Shown: positions 1 to 9,369 of the stretch, in pieces | Layout: each line of letters begins with the position of its first letter | Position numbering within the stretch: the first letter of the stretch is position 1 | Origin: Planctomycetota bacterium | GTDB taxonomy: Bacteria; Planctomycetota; Planctomycetia; Pirellulales; Pirellulaceae | Length of the DNA: 64,000 bases | Assembly (NCBI GenBank): GCA_014238905.1 | Contig: JABAAE010000015.1 | Span: 62,001 to 126,000 of the forward strand | Direction: 5' to 3' | Notes under the pieces: model-generated | Databases searched by the model: none | Seen by the model: only the letters and a program-made list of their open reading frames with translations | Told to the model about the DNA's origin: nothing | Position numbers and translations under genes: made by a program

Positions 1-455
1 TGGAATTCGTCCATCACTACCGCCCAGACCTCCCGGAAATCAAAGTTCTCGGGATCTAGAAGTCGATTCAAAAGAATCTCCGCCACCACCACCAAGACCT
101 TGGCGTTTCCGTTGATTTGGCGATTGCCGGTAACCAATCCAACGTCATCCGCACTGAATCCCCATTTGACCACCGATTCACGCAATTCCTCAAACTTTTG
201 ATCGGTTAATGCAATCAGTGGCGTGGTGTAATAAACCTTTTTCCCCAGCTTCAATGCTTCAAAGATGGCTGCCTCAGCAACCAGTGTTTTACCTGTTCCT
301 GTAGGAGCACAAACCAAAACACCCTGATCGGAGGTAAACCATGACAACATGGCCTCCTCTTGGACAGGATAAGGATCAAACGGCAACTGCGAAAAAAAGC
401 TATCGGCAATGCCATCGCGGATATCTTGAGAAAAAGTTTCGATGGGAACTTCCAT
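1..455 (-). CDS. DExH-box (Ski2-like) helicase, N-terminal part
   Basis: This is the first ~151 residues of an ATP-dependent nucleic-acid helicase that runs off the left edge of the window. Reading the minus strand from the ATG at 455-453 gives a Q-motif-like stretch (PYPVQEEA), then motif I APTGTGKT, motif Ia TTPLIALTDQK, the Ib region VTGNR, and motif II with the DEFH box at the very edge. The order and spacing match superfamily 2 helicases of the Ski2/HelY type. DEFH rather than DEAD argues against a DEAD-box RNA helicase. The C-terminal RecA lobe is outside the window, so the substrate (RNA or DNA) cannot be told. Confidence 0.85.
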   Translation of the reverse strand, partial: MEVPIETFSQDIRDGIADSFFSQLPFDPYPVQEEAMLSWFTSDQGVLVCAPTGTGKTLVAEAAIFEALKLGKKVYYTTPLIALTDQKFEELRESVVKWGFSADDVGLVTGNRQINGNAKVLVVVAEILLNRLLDPENFDFREVWAVVMDEF

Positions 456-653
456 TTCAATTTTAGATGGTTTTCCAGTCATCGAATCGGGCACAGAGAG
501 AGATCGATTCGACTACATACAGCGGGGCAGCTAACCGTAAAAAATTCCAAAATACACCGATTTTGACTGCGAATCCCGGTTTGGAACAAATTTTGCTTAA
601 TAGTCCTGTTCGACCTTCATGTTAACAGGATACCGCGGACCAAAGGAATGACC

Positions 654-842
654 ATGAAACGAACCAAAACGGCAAAGGGGATGCTCCAAGAAATACTCGG
701 TCTGGCAGTGATAGCGTTTATCATACTGACGATCACCAAGTCGACCGGCCAGCCGCCCCTGCCGAGAGGGGGCAAGCCGGCTATCGAAATGACTTTTTCA
801 GAGACAATCGCAGCTTTGGAAAACCAATTTAATCGTAGGTAA
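654..842 (+). CDS. small single-pass membrane protein, unknown function
   Basis: About 62 residues. An upstream in-frame ATG at 648 is less likely, because the AAAGGA just before it sits at good spacing only for the ATG at 654. A basic N-terminus (MKRTKTAKG) precedes a hydrophobic helix around residues 14-30, then a polar tail. I do not recognise the family. A real gene is plausible from the ribosome-binding site and membrane-protein composition, but there is no other support. It is divergent from the helicase gene. Confidence 0.45.
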   Translation: MKRTKTAKGMLQEILGLAVIAFIILTITKSTGQPPLPRGGKPAIEMTFSETIAALENQFNRR

Positions 843-1029
843 CGGCTGGATGAACCTCAACATTCCAGACGATCACTGTTCTAGCCCCATCCTCATTTTC
901 GAGTCAAACGATCGGTTTCTGGTTACAGTGGCCAGCCGTTGGTGCACCTGTTTTCAGGTGGGCTAAAATCATTTTTTCAACTTTTCTGCCAATGTTGGTG
1001 ATACGCATAACCACGACAACAGAAAAACG

Positions 1030-2636
1030 ATGCTGTCGTTGATCCTGATTCTAGGAGGATTCAGTATTGAAATCCTTCCATTTGGCCAACCAATTGCGGC
1101 CGCCGATTTACCCAACATCCTTTGGATGAGCTGTGAAGATATTAGCCCCAACCTTGGGTGCTATGGAGATCAGTACGCCTAGACTCCCAACCTTGACGCA
1201 TTAGCCTCTAAGGGTGTTCGATTCGATCGAGCTTTTACTCATTCGGGAGTTTGCGCCGTTCTCAGAAGTGGAGTTATCACTGGCGTCTATCCCATTTCGA
1301 TTGGCTCCCAGCACATGCGTAGTCGAATCGTCACTCCCTCCAATATCAAGTGCTTTACTGAATACCTGAGAGCGAAGGGATACTATTGCACCAATCGCAG
1401 CAAAACCGATTACCAATTTGAGCCACCCACAACGGCTTGGGATCGGCAAGGCACCCAACACGGGGACTGGCGTGGACGAGGACAGAAACAGCCTTTTTTT
1501 TTCAGTAATCAACCTGACCGTGTGCCATGAAAGTCAAATTCGCCATAGCGAAAAACGACCCCAGCAAATCCTCAACAAACTAAACCCCGAGCAAATCCAT
1601 GACCCCGAAAAAGCGGGTCCATTCTTGCCTCCGTATATTCCCAACACCCCGGAGGCACGCAAAAACCGGGCATGGTATCAAGACAATATTTCTGAAATGG
1701 ATCGCCAAGCTGGAAACATCCTTCAAAAACTGGAAGACGATGGTCTATCCGACAACACGCTTGTCGTTTTCTGGTCAGATCATGGACAAGGAATGCCTAG
1801 AGGTAAAAGATGGATTTATGACTCAGGTACGCATGTGCCAGTCATCATGCGATGGCCCGGAAAACTAGCGGCCGGCAGATCGCGAGAAGACCTGGTTTCG
1901 CTGATTGACCTCACCGCGACCACACTCTGTTGCCGGAATCAGTCCCCCAGAATACATGCACGGCAGGGTTCTGATTGGCAACGAACAAGAACAGGAACCC
2001 GAGTTCATCTTTTTTCATCGAGCCCGTATGGACGAAGCCTATGAACTCCAGCGAGGTGCTCGTGGTCAAAACTTCCGTTACATCCGCAATTTTGAACCGG
2101 AGAAAACCTATGCTCAGGGGATCGATTACATGGATGAGATGCCTGCAATGAAAGCCTGGCGGCGACTGAATGCTCAAAAGAAACTATCACCACCACAGAC
2201 AAATTGGTTCGCCAAGTCCAAACCGATCGAAGAACTTTATGACTGTGACATCGATCCCCACAACATCCAAAATCTTGCGGCGGATAGTCGTTTTAGCTCC
2301 CAATTAAAGAAGTTTCGAACGGCAACAGAAAATTGGCAACTCCGAATTGGTGATTTGGGCATGGTTCCAGAGCCCGTTCTTATGGAAACAATCAACTCCA
2401 TGAAAGTGACCGTGGTGGCTCCAAAAATAAAAATCGAAAATGGACACTTACTCCTCCCCTGCGAAACGGGCGGAGCCTCGTTAACCTTTCGAACAAAACG
2501 GAGCGGCCGGTGGTCAGGCTGGCGGCTCTATCCTTACCGATCCCAAATTGAATCCTCCATGGAGCAGATCGAAGCGAAGGCTTGCAGGATCGGTTGTGGT
2601 GAAAGCAAATCAGTCATCCTGGACCTCCAAGATTAA
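1030..2636 (+). pseudogene. sulfatase (N-sulfoglucosamine sulfohydrolase-like), disrupted
   Basis: Three pieces in different frames join into one arylsulfatase. It starts at ATG 1030 with a signal-like N-terminus, then NILWMSCEDISPNLGCYG, a metal-site motif of alkaline-phosphatase-fold sulfatases. An in-frame TAG follows at 1180-1182. The frame continues to the active-site region CAVLRSGVITG near 1252-1284, then QFEPPTTAWD. A run of nine T at 1494-1502 shifts the frame. The next piece carries FFSVINLTVCHESQI, LVVFWSDHGQG and HVPVIMRWPG. A second shift near 1925-1935 leads to the C-terminal part ending at 2636. The formylglycine-site Cys is retained, but the following CxPxR-type residues are altered (CAVLR). 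Three independent lesions indicate a relic rather than a sequencing error. Confidence 0.88.
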
Positions 2637-3257
2637 AGAGGAGTTGTATTCTTATAGTTTTTTTCTTCAATTTATCTGCAAGTCATATCAAAGATCCAAG
2701 CTTGAGGTTGTCTAAAATCTGGTGTTAAAAATCTACTTTCTTCGCCGCCAGCATTTTCCAATTGAGCGGTTTCATCTTTTGAAGGCTCTCCCGTTTAACC
2801 ACCCGTCCGCGTAACCAAGGCGAGCTTTCAGCACTCGTCGACAGAGGTTAAAAGGGAGGCTGTCGCCGATGCCATGTTTCTCAATCGGGTCCACTTGGCG
2901 ATCGAGTTAGCGGGTTAACCGCAGAGGTTTCCTCGGTTTGGCGAGTGATTGGACTGGTCCTATTTTCAACGGCAAAAAGGGGAATCCAATATCATCCCGA
3001 ACCATTGTCACACTCTGCTCAGGTTGAGTTCTTTTTTTTGTATCGATTATTTGCCCATTCCAGTCGTCGGCTTTTTTCTTAATTTGCCTTTTTCCCAATG
3101 GCTTGCCCGTTGCTATTGCTGACTGAATTACAATGAGACTGCTTTCCTCCAACACCCATCTTTAGTGGATCGCCCTGTCCTTCAGAGATTTTCCGTTTGC
3201 CAAGTTTGATCCTAAACCGAATTAACTCACCCTCTTCTAGTTTTGACAACTGAACCC
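2637..3257. other. intergenic region without recognisable gene
   Basis: About 620 bases between the sulfatase relic and the peptidase gene. Short open frames exist on both strands (the longest, minus strand 2907-3155, encodes 82 residues), but none resembles a protein family and none has a convincing start. It could hold the peptidase promoter or decayed sequence. I see no repeats or RNA signatures. Confidence 0.5.
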
Positions 3258-5822
3258 ATGAAGAACTTACTCCGTCAATGGCACCTCCAATTCACATCTC
3301 TTGTAGTTTGGTCTTTTCTTTTTTCTGCTTGCAATTGCGCTGACGATTTCCAGTATCTTCCTCGTGATTTGCAAGTTGATAAGTCCATCCCTACGCCCTA
3401 TCAACACCTGGGGTTTTCTATCGGCGAGCGACACCTACAGCATCACCAACTAGTCTCCTATCTTCGACGACTTGCCAAGATTTCTCCGCGAATATCAATG
3501 AAGATCTATGGCTATTCACACGGTGCCAGACCCTGTGTCATGCTAACAATCACATCGGAGAAAAACAGAAAAAGACTGGACGCCATTAAGAAGTCTCATC
3601 GAGACCTTTCTCGTCCTGTGAAATCAGCTAGTGTGCGCCTTGAAGATCTTCCCGCTGTTATCAATATGGGATATGGAGTCCATGGCGATGAGTCGAGCGC
3701 GTCTAATGCTGCTGCAGTCGTTGGCTATTATCTTGCGGCTGCCAAAGGTGCCGAAATCAACCGCATACTGGACCACTGTGTGATCCTACTCGATCCCAGC
3801 CTGAACCCTGACGGTTTTAACCGATTTGCAAGTTGGGCCAACGGGCACGTTGGCAGAATTCAAAACCCAGACCCCAATCATGCTGAACACATACAGCCTT
3901 TTCCGGGAGGCCGGGTTAACTACTACTGGTTCGACTTGAATCGTGACTGGTTACCAGCTCAACACCCGGAAAGTCAGGGCAGATTGCGGGAATACCACCA
4001 GTGGAAACCCAATGTAGTTTTGGACTTTCATGAAATGGGTACCAATTCAACTTATTTCTTTCAGCCAGGAATAACTGCTCGTAATAATCCGTTAACTCCG
4101 AAAAAGAACTTTGAACTCACCAAACGAATGGCACTTTATCACGCCAAGGCGCTCGATAAGCAGGGCGTCTTTTACATGACCGAAGAGCGGTTTGACGATT
4201 TCTATATGGGCAAAGGATCGACTTACCCTGATCTCCATGGGTCGGTTGGAATCCTGTTTGAGCAGGCTAGTTCACGCGGCCATCGCCAAGACAGCGCCAA
4301 TGGCGAAATTACTTTTCCCTTTACAATTGGCAACCAGGTTACGACGACGTTGTCGTCGCTCGCTGCGACCGTTGACCTCAGAAAAGAACTCTTGGAATAC
4401 AAAAAGAAATTTTTCCAGGATTCCATTACCCAAGCTAAAAAAGCGAACTTCCGTTATCTGGAATTCCGCGTGGGGGCAGATCGAAGCCGACTGCATTCTT
4501 TCGCAAAAGTACTTTTACGACATGACATTCAGGTATTTGAGAAATCTGAAAACGGTCAACCCGTTCTCGTGATTCCGGCAAACCAGCCGGAATATCGTTT
4601 CCTGGTTTCATTGATCGAAAAACGAACCCATTTCCGAGAGAACATCTTTTATGATGTTTCGACATGGCACTTACCATCGGCTTTCGGATTAAAGACCACT
4701 CGCATTAAGCACGAATTGCCTTTAGATGCCATGCAGAAGCTGTCGCTGGAGAATCTCGAGAAAAAAAATGCCCCGGTGAAAACACCACCATCAATTGCCT
4801 ATGTTATTGATTGGCGATCTGCTGAATCGCCAGCTCTGGCAGGCGAATTACTGCGTCAGAATATCAAGATTAGAGTAGCAGCCAAACCATTTTCCATCAC
4901 GACAGAAAAAACGTCAATTCAATTTCCACACGGGACCTTAATGATTCCTGTTGGAATTCAGCCCGAAAAATCGGCGACTATCCGAAAAATACTGTCTGCC
5001 TCAATGACGCCAGTTTTCCCAGTACAGTCTGGACTCACCCCAGATGGGATTGATCTTGGAAGCAACGAATTCATCCCTGTCCGCCAGCCGAAAACTGCGA
5101 TGCTGATTGGCAGCGGCGTAAACCGTTATGAAGCCGGAGAAGTCTGGCATCTATTTGACACTCGACTCAAGCTGCCCCTGTCGATGATTGACGTCGACAG
5201 ATTAGGCGTAACCAACATCAGCAAATACAATACGCTTGTATTGGTCAGCGGAACCTTCCGTCAGTTGGGTGAAAAGTCCGTCAGTGAAATTCGTAACTGG
5301 GTCGATAAAGGAGGGAACCTGATCCTGATCGGATCAGCGATCAATTGGGCGAAGACAAACAAACTGGTTCAAGTGGATTTATTACCAGCAGAGCCGCTAC
5401 AGGATTCGATTAAGCCACCAGCAGAGAAACCGATTCAACTTCCGTTTGCCAACGCACGGGACAACGAAGCATTACAGAGAATCAGCGGCGCCATCTTTGA
5501 TACTCTTGTCGATCCTACACACCCGATAGGGTATGGGGTGACCTCCAAAAACCTGCCTGTTTTTCGCAACAACCGAATCATTCTCAAGCCATCCAAAAAC
5601 CCTTACCGCAACCCGGTAGTCTATACAGCGGACCCACAAATCTCCGGGTACTGTTCTCAAAAGAACGTCGATCTTTTACGAAATTCAGCGGCCGTTATCG
5701 CAGAACGATCTGGAACAGGGACGGTCATCATGATCCCCCAAGACCCCAATTTTCGGGCCTTCTGGTATGGAACGAATCGGCTGATGTTCAATGCCGTCTT
5801 TTTCGGCTCGATGGCCAAGTAA
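3258..5822 (+). CDS. secreted M14-family zinc carboxypeptidase-like protein
   Basis: 854 residues from ATG 3258 (a TTG at 3243 is less likely). An N-terminal hydrophobic segment ending near SACNCADD suggests export and possibly lipidation. The peptidase M14 domain spans about residues 50-360. The zinc ligands are visible as HGDE (His142, Glu145) and DFHEMG (His258), and the catalytic Glu lies in LFEQASS (Glu335). The NPDGFNR and FDLNRDW segments are also typical of the family. The C-terminal half (about 520-850) includes YNTLVLVSG and VDKGGNLILIG, which look like a class I glutamine-amidotransferase-like fold seen in large M14 proteins. It probably hydrolyses peptides outside the cytoplasm; the substrate is unknown. 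It stands alone, convergent with the oxidoreductase gene. Confidence 0.9.
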   Translation: MKNLLRQWHLQFTSLVVWSFLFSACNCADDFQYLPRDLQVDKSIPTPYQHLGFSIGERHLQHHQLVSYLRRLAKISPRISMKIYGYSHGARPCVMLTITSEKNRKRLDAIKKSHRDLSRPVKSASVRLEDLPAVINMGYGVHGDESSASNAAAVVGYYLAAAKGAEINRILDHCVILLDPSLNPDGFNRFASWANGHVGRIQNPDPNHAEHIQPFPGGRVNYYWFDLNRDWLPAQHPESQGRLREYHQWKPNVVLDFHEMGTNSTYFFQPGITARNNPLTPKKNFELTKRMALYHAKALDKQGVFYMTEERFDDFYMGKGSTYPDLHGSVGILFEQASSRGHRQDSANGEITFPFTIGNQVTTTLSSLAATVDLRKELLEYKKKFFQDSITQAKKANFRYLEFRVGADRSRLHSFAKVLLRHDIQVFEKSENGQPVLVIPANQPEYRFLVSLIEKRTHFRENIFYDVSTWHLPSAFGLKTTRIKHELPLDAMQKLSLENLEKKNAPVKTPPSIAYVIDWRSAESPALAGELLRQNIKIRVAAKPFSITTEKTSIQFPHGTLMIPVGIQPEKSATIRKILSASMTPVFPVQSGLTPDGIDLGSNEFIPVRQPKTAMLIGSGVNRYEAGEVWHLFDTRLKLPLSMIDVDRLGVTNISKYNTLVLVSGTFRQLGEKSVSEIRNWVDKGGNLILIGSAINWAKTNKLVQVDLLPAEPLQDSIKPPAEKPIQLPFANARDNEALQRISGAIFDTLVDPTHPIGYGVTSKNLPVFRNNRIILKPSKNPYRNPVVYTADPQISGYCSQKNVDLLRNSAAVIAERSGTGTVIMIPQDPNFRAFWYGTNRLMFNAVFFGSMAK

Positions 5823-5847
5823 AACCACAACCTGACCTATACAGAAA

Positions 5848-7101
5848 TCAATCAGACCGCAGTTTCTTGATGACTCGTTCGGCTGCCAACCGGCCTGACT
5901 TCATAGCGCCATTGGTCGACGGAATCCCTTGAAAGTCGCCGCAAACAAACATCCCGTCAATGACCGAGTCTTTTTTGTTTGGCACCAAATCATGAACTGG
6001 CAGTGCCCCTTGAATACGGTATGTCTTTAAATGCCGCCATTGAGTGGCAACCGGTCCGTACCATTCTTCAAGTTGTTCTCCAACTGCGTTTGCCAGAGAG
6101 TCTTCGTCTGATATTTCAAGCGATCCTACTTGATCGTCCAGAACCGTCGCGCTCAACAACGATCGGCCCTCAGGAGCATAGCTGGATGCTACGTTACTGG
6201 GAATCGATAAATTATTGATCACGCCTTTTCCGGAACCGTTCAGGACCAAGAGTGCTTCATCCAAGGGAGGACGCTGAGCATCAAAATAGCTAACCCAAAC
6301 ACCATGTTCATCCGGTGCCGCCAAGTCGAGAAATCGGGAAGTTGTGGCCACGTCGGTGGCCAAGACAACCGCCGCGGCATCCTGTACCGCACCTCCCTTG
6401 AGAAACACTCGATCGCTGGCAACGCTCTGTACGGTTGCATTGAGCTGCAGACTGCCAGAAGGCAATTGTTCAGCCAACTGACGCGCGATGGCATTCATCC
6501 CCTCTGCTGGGAGGACGGCCTCGCCTTCGCCGAACATCTTGAATACAAATTGAAAAAATTGACTTGAAGTGGCAAGCTTGTTTTCAAGAAAAACACCGCC
6601 GAGAAAAGGGCGAAAAAAAGAGTTGATCACGCGTGGGGAAAAACCAAAATCAAGTAGAAAATCTTCCGTCGACACTTCGGTTTGCGACTCAATCTCCTCG
6701 ATGGTTTTACGACGACAGGCTGCGTTCAGTCGGGCAATCCGAAGCTTGTCCATCAGCGTCGCAATCGGAGAAAAAAATGTAGAAAAAAAGTCCCGGGGAC
6801 GCTTTAACGGGTCGACGAATTTAACAAACCTACCTTTATATCTTACGATAGCCCCTGGCCAGAAACTCTTTAGGTCAAGCCGGTCGTAATCCAGATATCT
6901 ACGTGCTTCAGGGTAAGCTGAAAGCAATACCTGAAATCCACGATCAAGCAGAAATCCGTCAACGCATTCGGTCTGAATTCGACCGCCGACGGCAGCAGAT
7001 TTATCGATTAATAATACAGGAACGCCTGCGCGGTACAATTCTATCCCGCAGATCAGGCCTGACACGCCGGCTCCGACGATGACAACGGGACTTTCGACCA
7101 T
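5848..7101 (-). CDS. FAD-dependent oxidoreductase (amine oxidase / phytoene desaturase-like)
   Basis: 417 residues. The N-terminus has a Rossmann dinucleotide-binding motif VIVGAGVSGL (residues 7-16), followed by the acidic strand end LLIDKSAAVGGRI and DGFLLDRGFQVLL, typical of the protoporphyrinogen oxidase / phytoene desaturase / flavin amine oxidase superfamily. The C-terminal FAD-binding segment VFVCGDFQGIPSTNGAMKSGRLAAERV near 385-410 is also characteristic. There is no signal peptide, so it is cytoplasmic or membrane-associated. The substrate cannot be assigned; no carotenoid or heme genes are adjacent. The gene stands alone between the convergent peptidase gene and the GNAT gene. Confidence 0.88.
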   Translation of the reverse strand: MVESPVVIVGAGVSGLICGIELYRAGVPVLLIDKSAAVGGRIQTECVDGFLLDRGFQVLLSAYPEARRYLDYDRLDLKSFWPGAIVRYKGRFVKFVDPLKRPRDFFSTFFSPIATLMDKLRIARLNAACRRKTIEEIESQTEVSTEDFLLDFGFSPRVINSFFRPFLGGVFLENKLATSSQFFQFVFKMFGEGEAVLPAEGMNAIARQLAEQLPSGSLQLNATVQSVASDRVFLKGGAVQDAAAVVLATDVATTSRFLDLAAPDEHGVWVSYFDAQRPPLDEALLVLNGSGKGVINNLSIPSNVASSYAPEGRSLLSATVLDDQVGSLEISDEDSLANAVGEQLEEWYGPVATQWRHLKTYRIQGALPVHDLVPNKKDSVIDGMFVCGDFQGIPSTNGAMKSGRLAAERVIKKLRSD

Positions 7102-7224
7102 AGACAGCTCAACTTTGGTGTTTCATCAAATGTTGCAACAGGATTTCAGCTTTGGAAAAAATGCCTGAGAATCAAAAAAACATCTGAAGCCAAACCGAAT
7201 GCCGCTTTCCCAACGCAGGCATTT

Positions 7225-7740
7225 CTAAGACTGATGGCAGCCATTCAACTGTTCGGCGTCTAGACTCTTTTGCCAAAACAAAGCCTGACCCGTCTCAGAA
7301 CTCAGTTCGTAACTGGTAAAACCGAATTTTTGATAACTATTCTTGGCGATCTCATTATTTTCGAGTACTTCCAAGGTAATTTTGACGCAGTTGTTCTCGT
7401 ATCCAATCTCCTCAATTCGTTTTAAAAGCAGTTGGCTGATCCCTTTTCCACGAAATTTCTTCGAAACCATCAGGTCGTGAATATTGATCAGCTTTCGGGC
7501 CGCAAACGTAGAGAAACCGAAAAAACAATTGGCCAATCCGATGGGATCTTCTTGATCATAAACGATCAGTGAAAACGCCAAAGGAAATTCTCCAAGCCCC
7601 TTTTTTAATTGGTTAATCCGGTCAGGTTGAATCGGGACACCCCCTCCCATCGGTTCGGATGCATATTCATTGAGAAGCTGGCAAATCTGGTTCATTTGCG
7701 TTGGATTTTTGTAATCGGCTTGTCTAATTTCAAAATTCAT
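7225..7740 (-). CDS. GNAT-family N-acetyltransferase
   Basis: 171 residues. The central part VSKKFRGKGISQLLLKRIEEIGYENNC contains the acetyl-CoA binding (R/Q)xxGxG motif as RGKGIS. The following LEVLENNEIAKNSYQKFGF is the usual motif B end of the GNAT fold. The N-terminal QICQLLNEYASEPMGGG resembles a group of short GNATs seen in many bacteria. It transfers an acetyl group from acetyl-CoA to an amine; the acceptor is unknown. It shares direction with the downstream oxidoreductase but lies 123 bases away. Confidence 0.9.
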   Translation of the reverse strand: MNFEIRQADYKNPTQMNQICQLLNEYASEPMGGGVPIQPDRINQLKKGLGEFPLAFSLIVYDQEDPIGLANCFFGFSTFAARKLINIHDLMVSKKFRGKGISQLLLKRIEEIGYENNCVKITLEVLENNEIAKNSYQKFGFTSYELSSETGQALFWQKSLDAEQLNGCHQS

Positions 7741-8214
7741 TGGTGATAAGACACCCTAAAAAGGTCTGAAACGAGTTGTTGACGGTGATAGGACACGCTG
7801 CTTTTGTTGCCCAAATTTGAGATTTTCGAGGTGAACAACTCTTTTATCGGACAATCAACGAATCCGGGGTTTGCCTACAAATAGAAATCCAGCCGTTTTG
7901 ACTGTAGAACCAATTCGCAGGCAAGAAAAATCACCGGTTCGGTTGATGAAAAAACCATTTTGAGCCCTATAGCCGTTGGTTGGCAATGCCCTGCGCTGAC
8001 AAATCCAGGCGAATCACAGGTATGAATCTTATGTTGGAACAGGGTGTTTTACTCCCGATAAAGTTGACGGGAAATTCAAATAGTGTATTTTTGTACACTA
8101 TTCATATTGGGTGACCAGACGAGTCCCCCTTAATGACGATAGACAGTCCAGGAAAAATACGAGGAACCGATTTCCAACCTCTCCACATTCAAATGTGTGC
8201 AGCAAGAACGATTC
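7741..8214. other. intergenic region between divergent GNAT and imuA genes
   Basis: Holds divergent promoters presumably, and the palindromic LexA-like box at 8081-8100. I see no coding signal in it; the open frame starting near 8111 is a shadow of the imuA region. Confidence 0.5.
8081..8100. promoter_or_regulatory. palindromic operator, candidate LexA (SOS) box upstream of imuA-imuB
   Basis: A perfect inverted repeat TAGTGTA-N6-TACACTA lies 115 bases before the imuA ATG. The imuAB genes are SOS-induced in bacteria where they have been studied, so a dyad at this place is a natural LexA operator. The sequence is not the E. coli or Bacillus LexA consensus, and LexA boxes differ between phyla. 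The palindrome is seen directly; the LexA assignment is inference. Confidence 0.5.
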
Positions 8215-9369
8215 ATGCAAAACACTCTTCTTCAAACACTTCAAAATAAAATCCACACTCTCGAGACCACCTCTCGGCAGAGCGACACCGAAGCAATTGT
8301 GTCAAGTGGATGCGAGGCAATCAATTCCATCCTACCCTCAGGTGGATTCCCACGCGGAAGCTTGGTGGAATGGTTTCCACGAATCAATCGACATCACGAC
8401 CAAACACCCAATCCTAAATTCAATAAACAAGATTCGTCTTTAGAAAATCATCGTGAATCTCCACCCCACCAATTCAACTCTGTCGAAGAAGGTAGTGGCG
8501 CGATGTATCTGGCGTTGGCAACAGCCAAAGAAGCCTGTCGCAATGGTGGCGTCTTTGTCATTCTTGACCAACATCGCACTTTTTATCCACCAGCAGCCTT
8601 GGCATGGGGATTTCGTTCAAAGCAAATCATCATACTTCAGCCCAATTCAGAAAAAGATTTGTACTGGTCGCTGCACCAAGCCTTAAGCTGCCCAGCAGTA
8701 GGGGCAGTCTGGGGATCATTGGGGAGGTTGGACGAATACACATTCCGTCGTCTTCAACTGGCAGCCGAAACCAGTGGTTGCCTGGGACTCCTAGAACGTC
8801 CTCAAAGTGCTAGAGGCGAACCGAGCTGGTCCGAAATCCAGTTATCTATTTCACCCTTTCCACGTACTCGATCCTTGAGCCAGCAAGTCAAAAATGATCA
8901 TCACCAAACAAAACAAAACCCAAACGGCAGATTACTCGGCATGAATCTTCACCTATCTAATCATTCAACAAACCAAACCACCCAATCGGCAAAATCACTT
9001 CGAAAGCATCCCAAAAATTTCTCTGCCAATCGTTTTTTGAAGATTCAGTTAATTCGATCCCGCCATGGCCATTCTGGTGCAACAGCCTCTGTCGAAGTTG
9101 ACTCTTTCACCGGCCAGATCAGGCACACATCTCAACCCCAAACGCGGGTCCACACACGGCCTTCCTACACTTACCCAACACCTGGAGTGAACGAGCCTTC
9201 CACGCCGGGCCCATCAGAAATTTCGAAAGTCTATTTAAAGCGGATACGGAATCGACCAGTCGCCACCCAATCAATCCATGAACCAGCAATCAACGAAAAA
9301 ACGCATTCTTTGCCTCTGGCTACCCAACTGGTCAATTCAAAGAATTGCTGTCGCACAACCGGATCTTAA
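8215..9369 (+). CDS. imuA: ImuA-like protein (RecA-superfamily translesion accessory factor)
   Basis: 384 residues from ATG 8215; a GTG at 8197 is an alternative start. The N-terminal IVSSGCEAINSILPSGGFPRGSLVEW resembles the ImuA/RecA-like opening, where the lesion-bypass cassette protein recognises a RecA-type core. AMYLALATAKEACRNGGVFVILDQHRTFYPPAALAWG is the core region, and the FRRLQLAAETSGCLGLLER segment also fits. A classical Walker A is not visible, as is common in ImuA. The C-terminal third is low complexity and rich in Ser, Thr and His. The reading frame runs 92 bases into imuB. It is expected to work with ImuB in error-prone translesion synthesis, under SOS control. Confidence 0.8.
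   Translation: MQNTLLQTLQNKIHTLETTSRQSDTEAIVSSGCEAINSILPSGGFPRGSLVEWFPRINRHHDQTPNPKFNKQDSSLENHRESPPHQFNSVEEGSGAMYLALATAKEACRNGGVFVILDQHRTFYPPAALAWGFRSKQIIILQPNSEKDLYWSLHQALSCPAVGAVWGSLGRLDEYTFRRLQLAAETSGCLGLLERPQSARGEPSWSEIQLSISPFPRTRSLSQQVKNDHHQTKQNPNGRLLGMNLHLSNHSTNQTTQSAKSLRKHPKNFSANRFLKIQLIRSRHGHSGATASVEVDSFTGQIRHTSQPQTRVHTRPSYTYPTPGVNEPSTPGPSEISKVYLKRIRNRPVATQSIHEPAINEKTHSLPLATQLVNSKNCCRTTGS

Noticed and set aside
1180..1182. Recoding at the TAG of the sulfatase gene (pyrrolysine)
   Set aside because: Two further frameshifts in the same gene show decay, and no pyrrolysine genes are visible.
2907..3155. Minus-strand 82-codon open frame
   Set aside because: Low-complexity basic composition, no family and no start signal.
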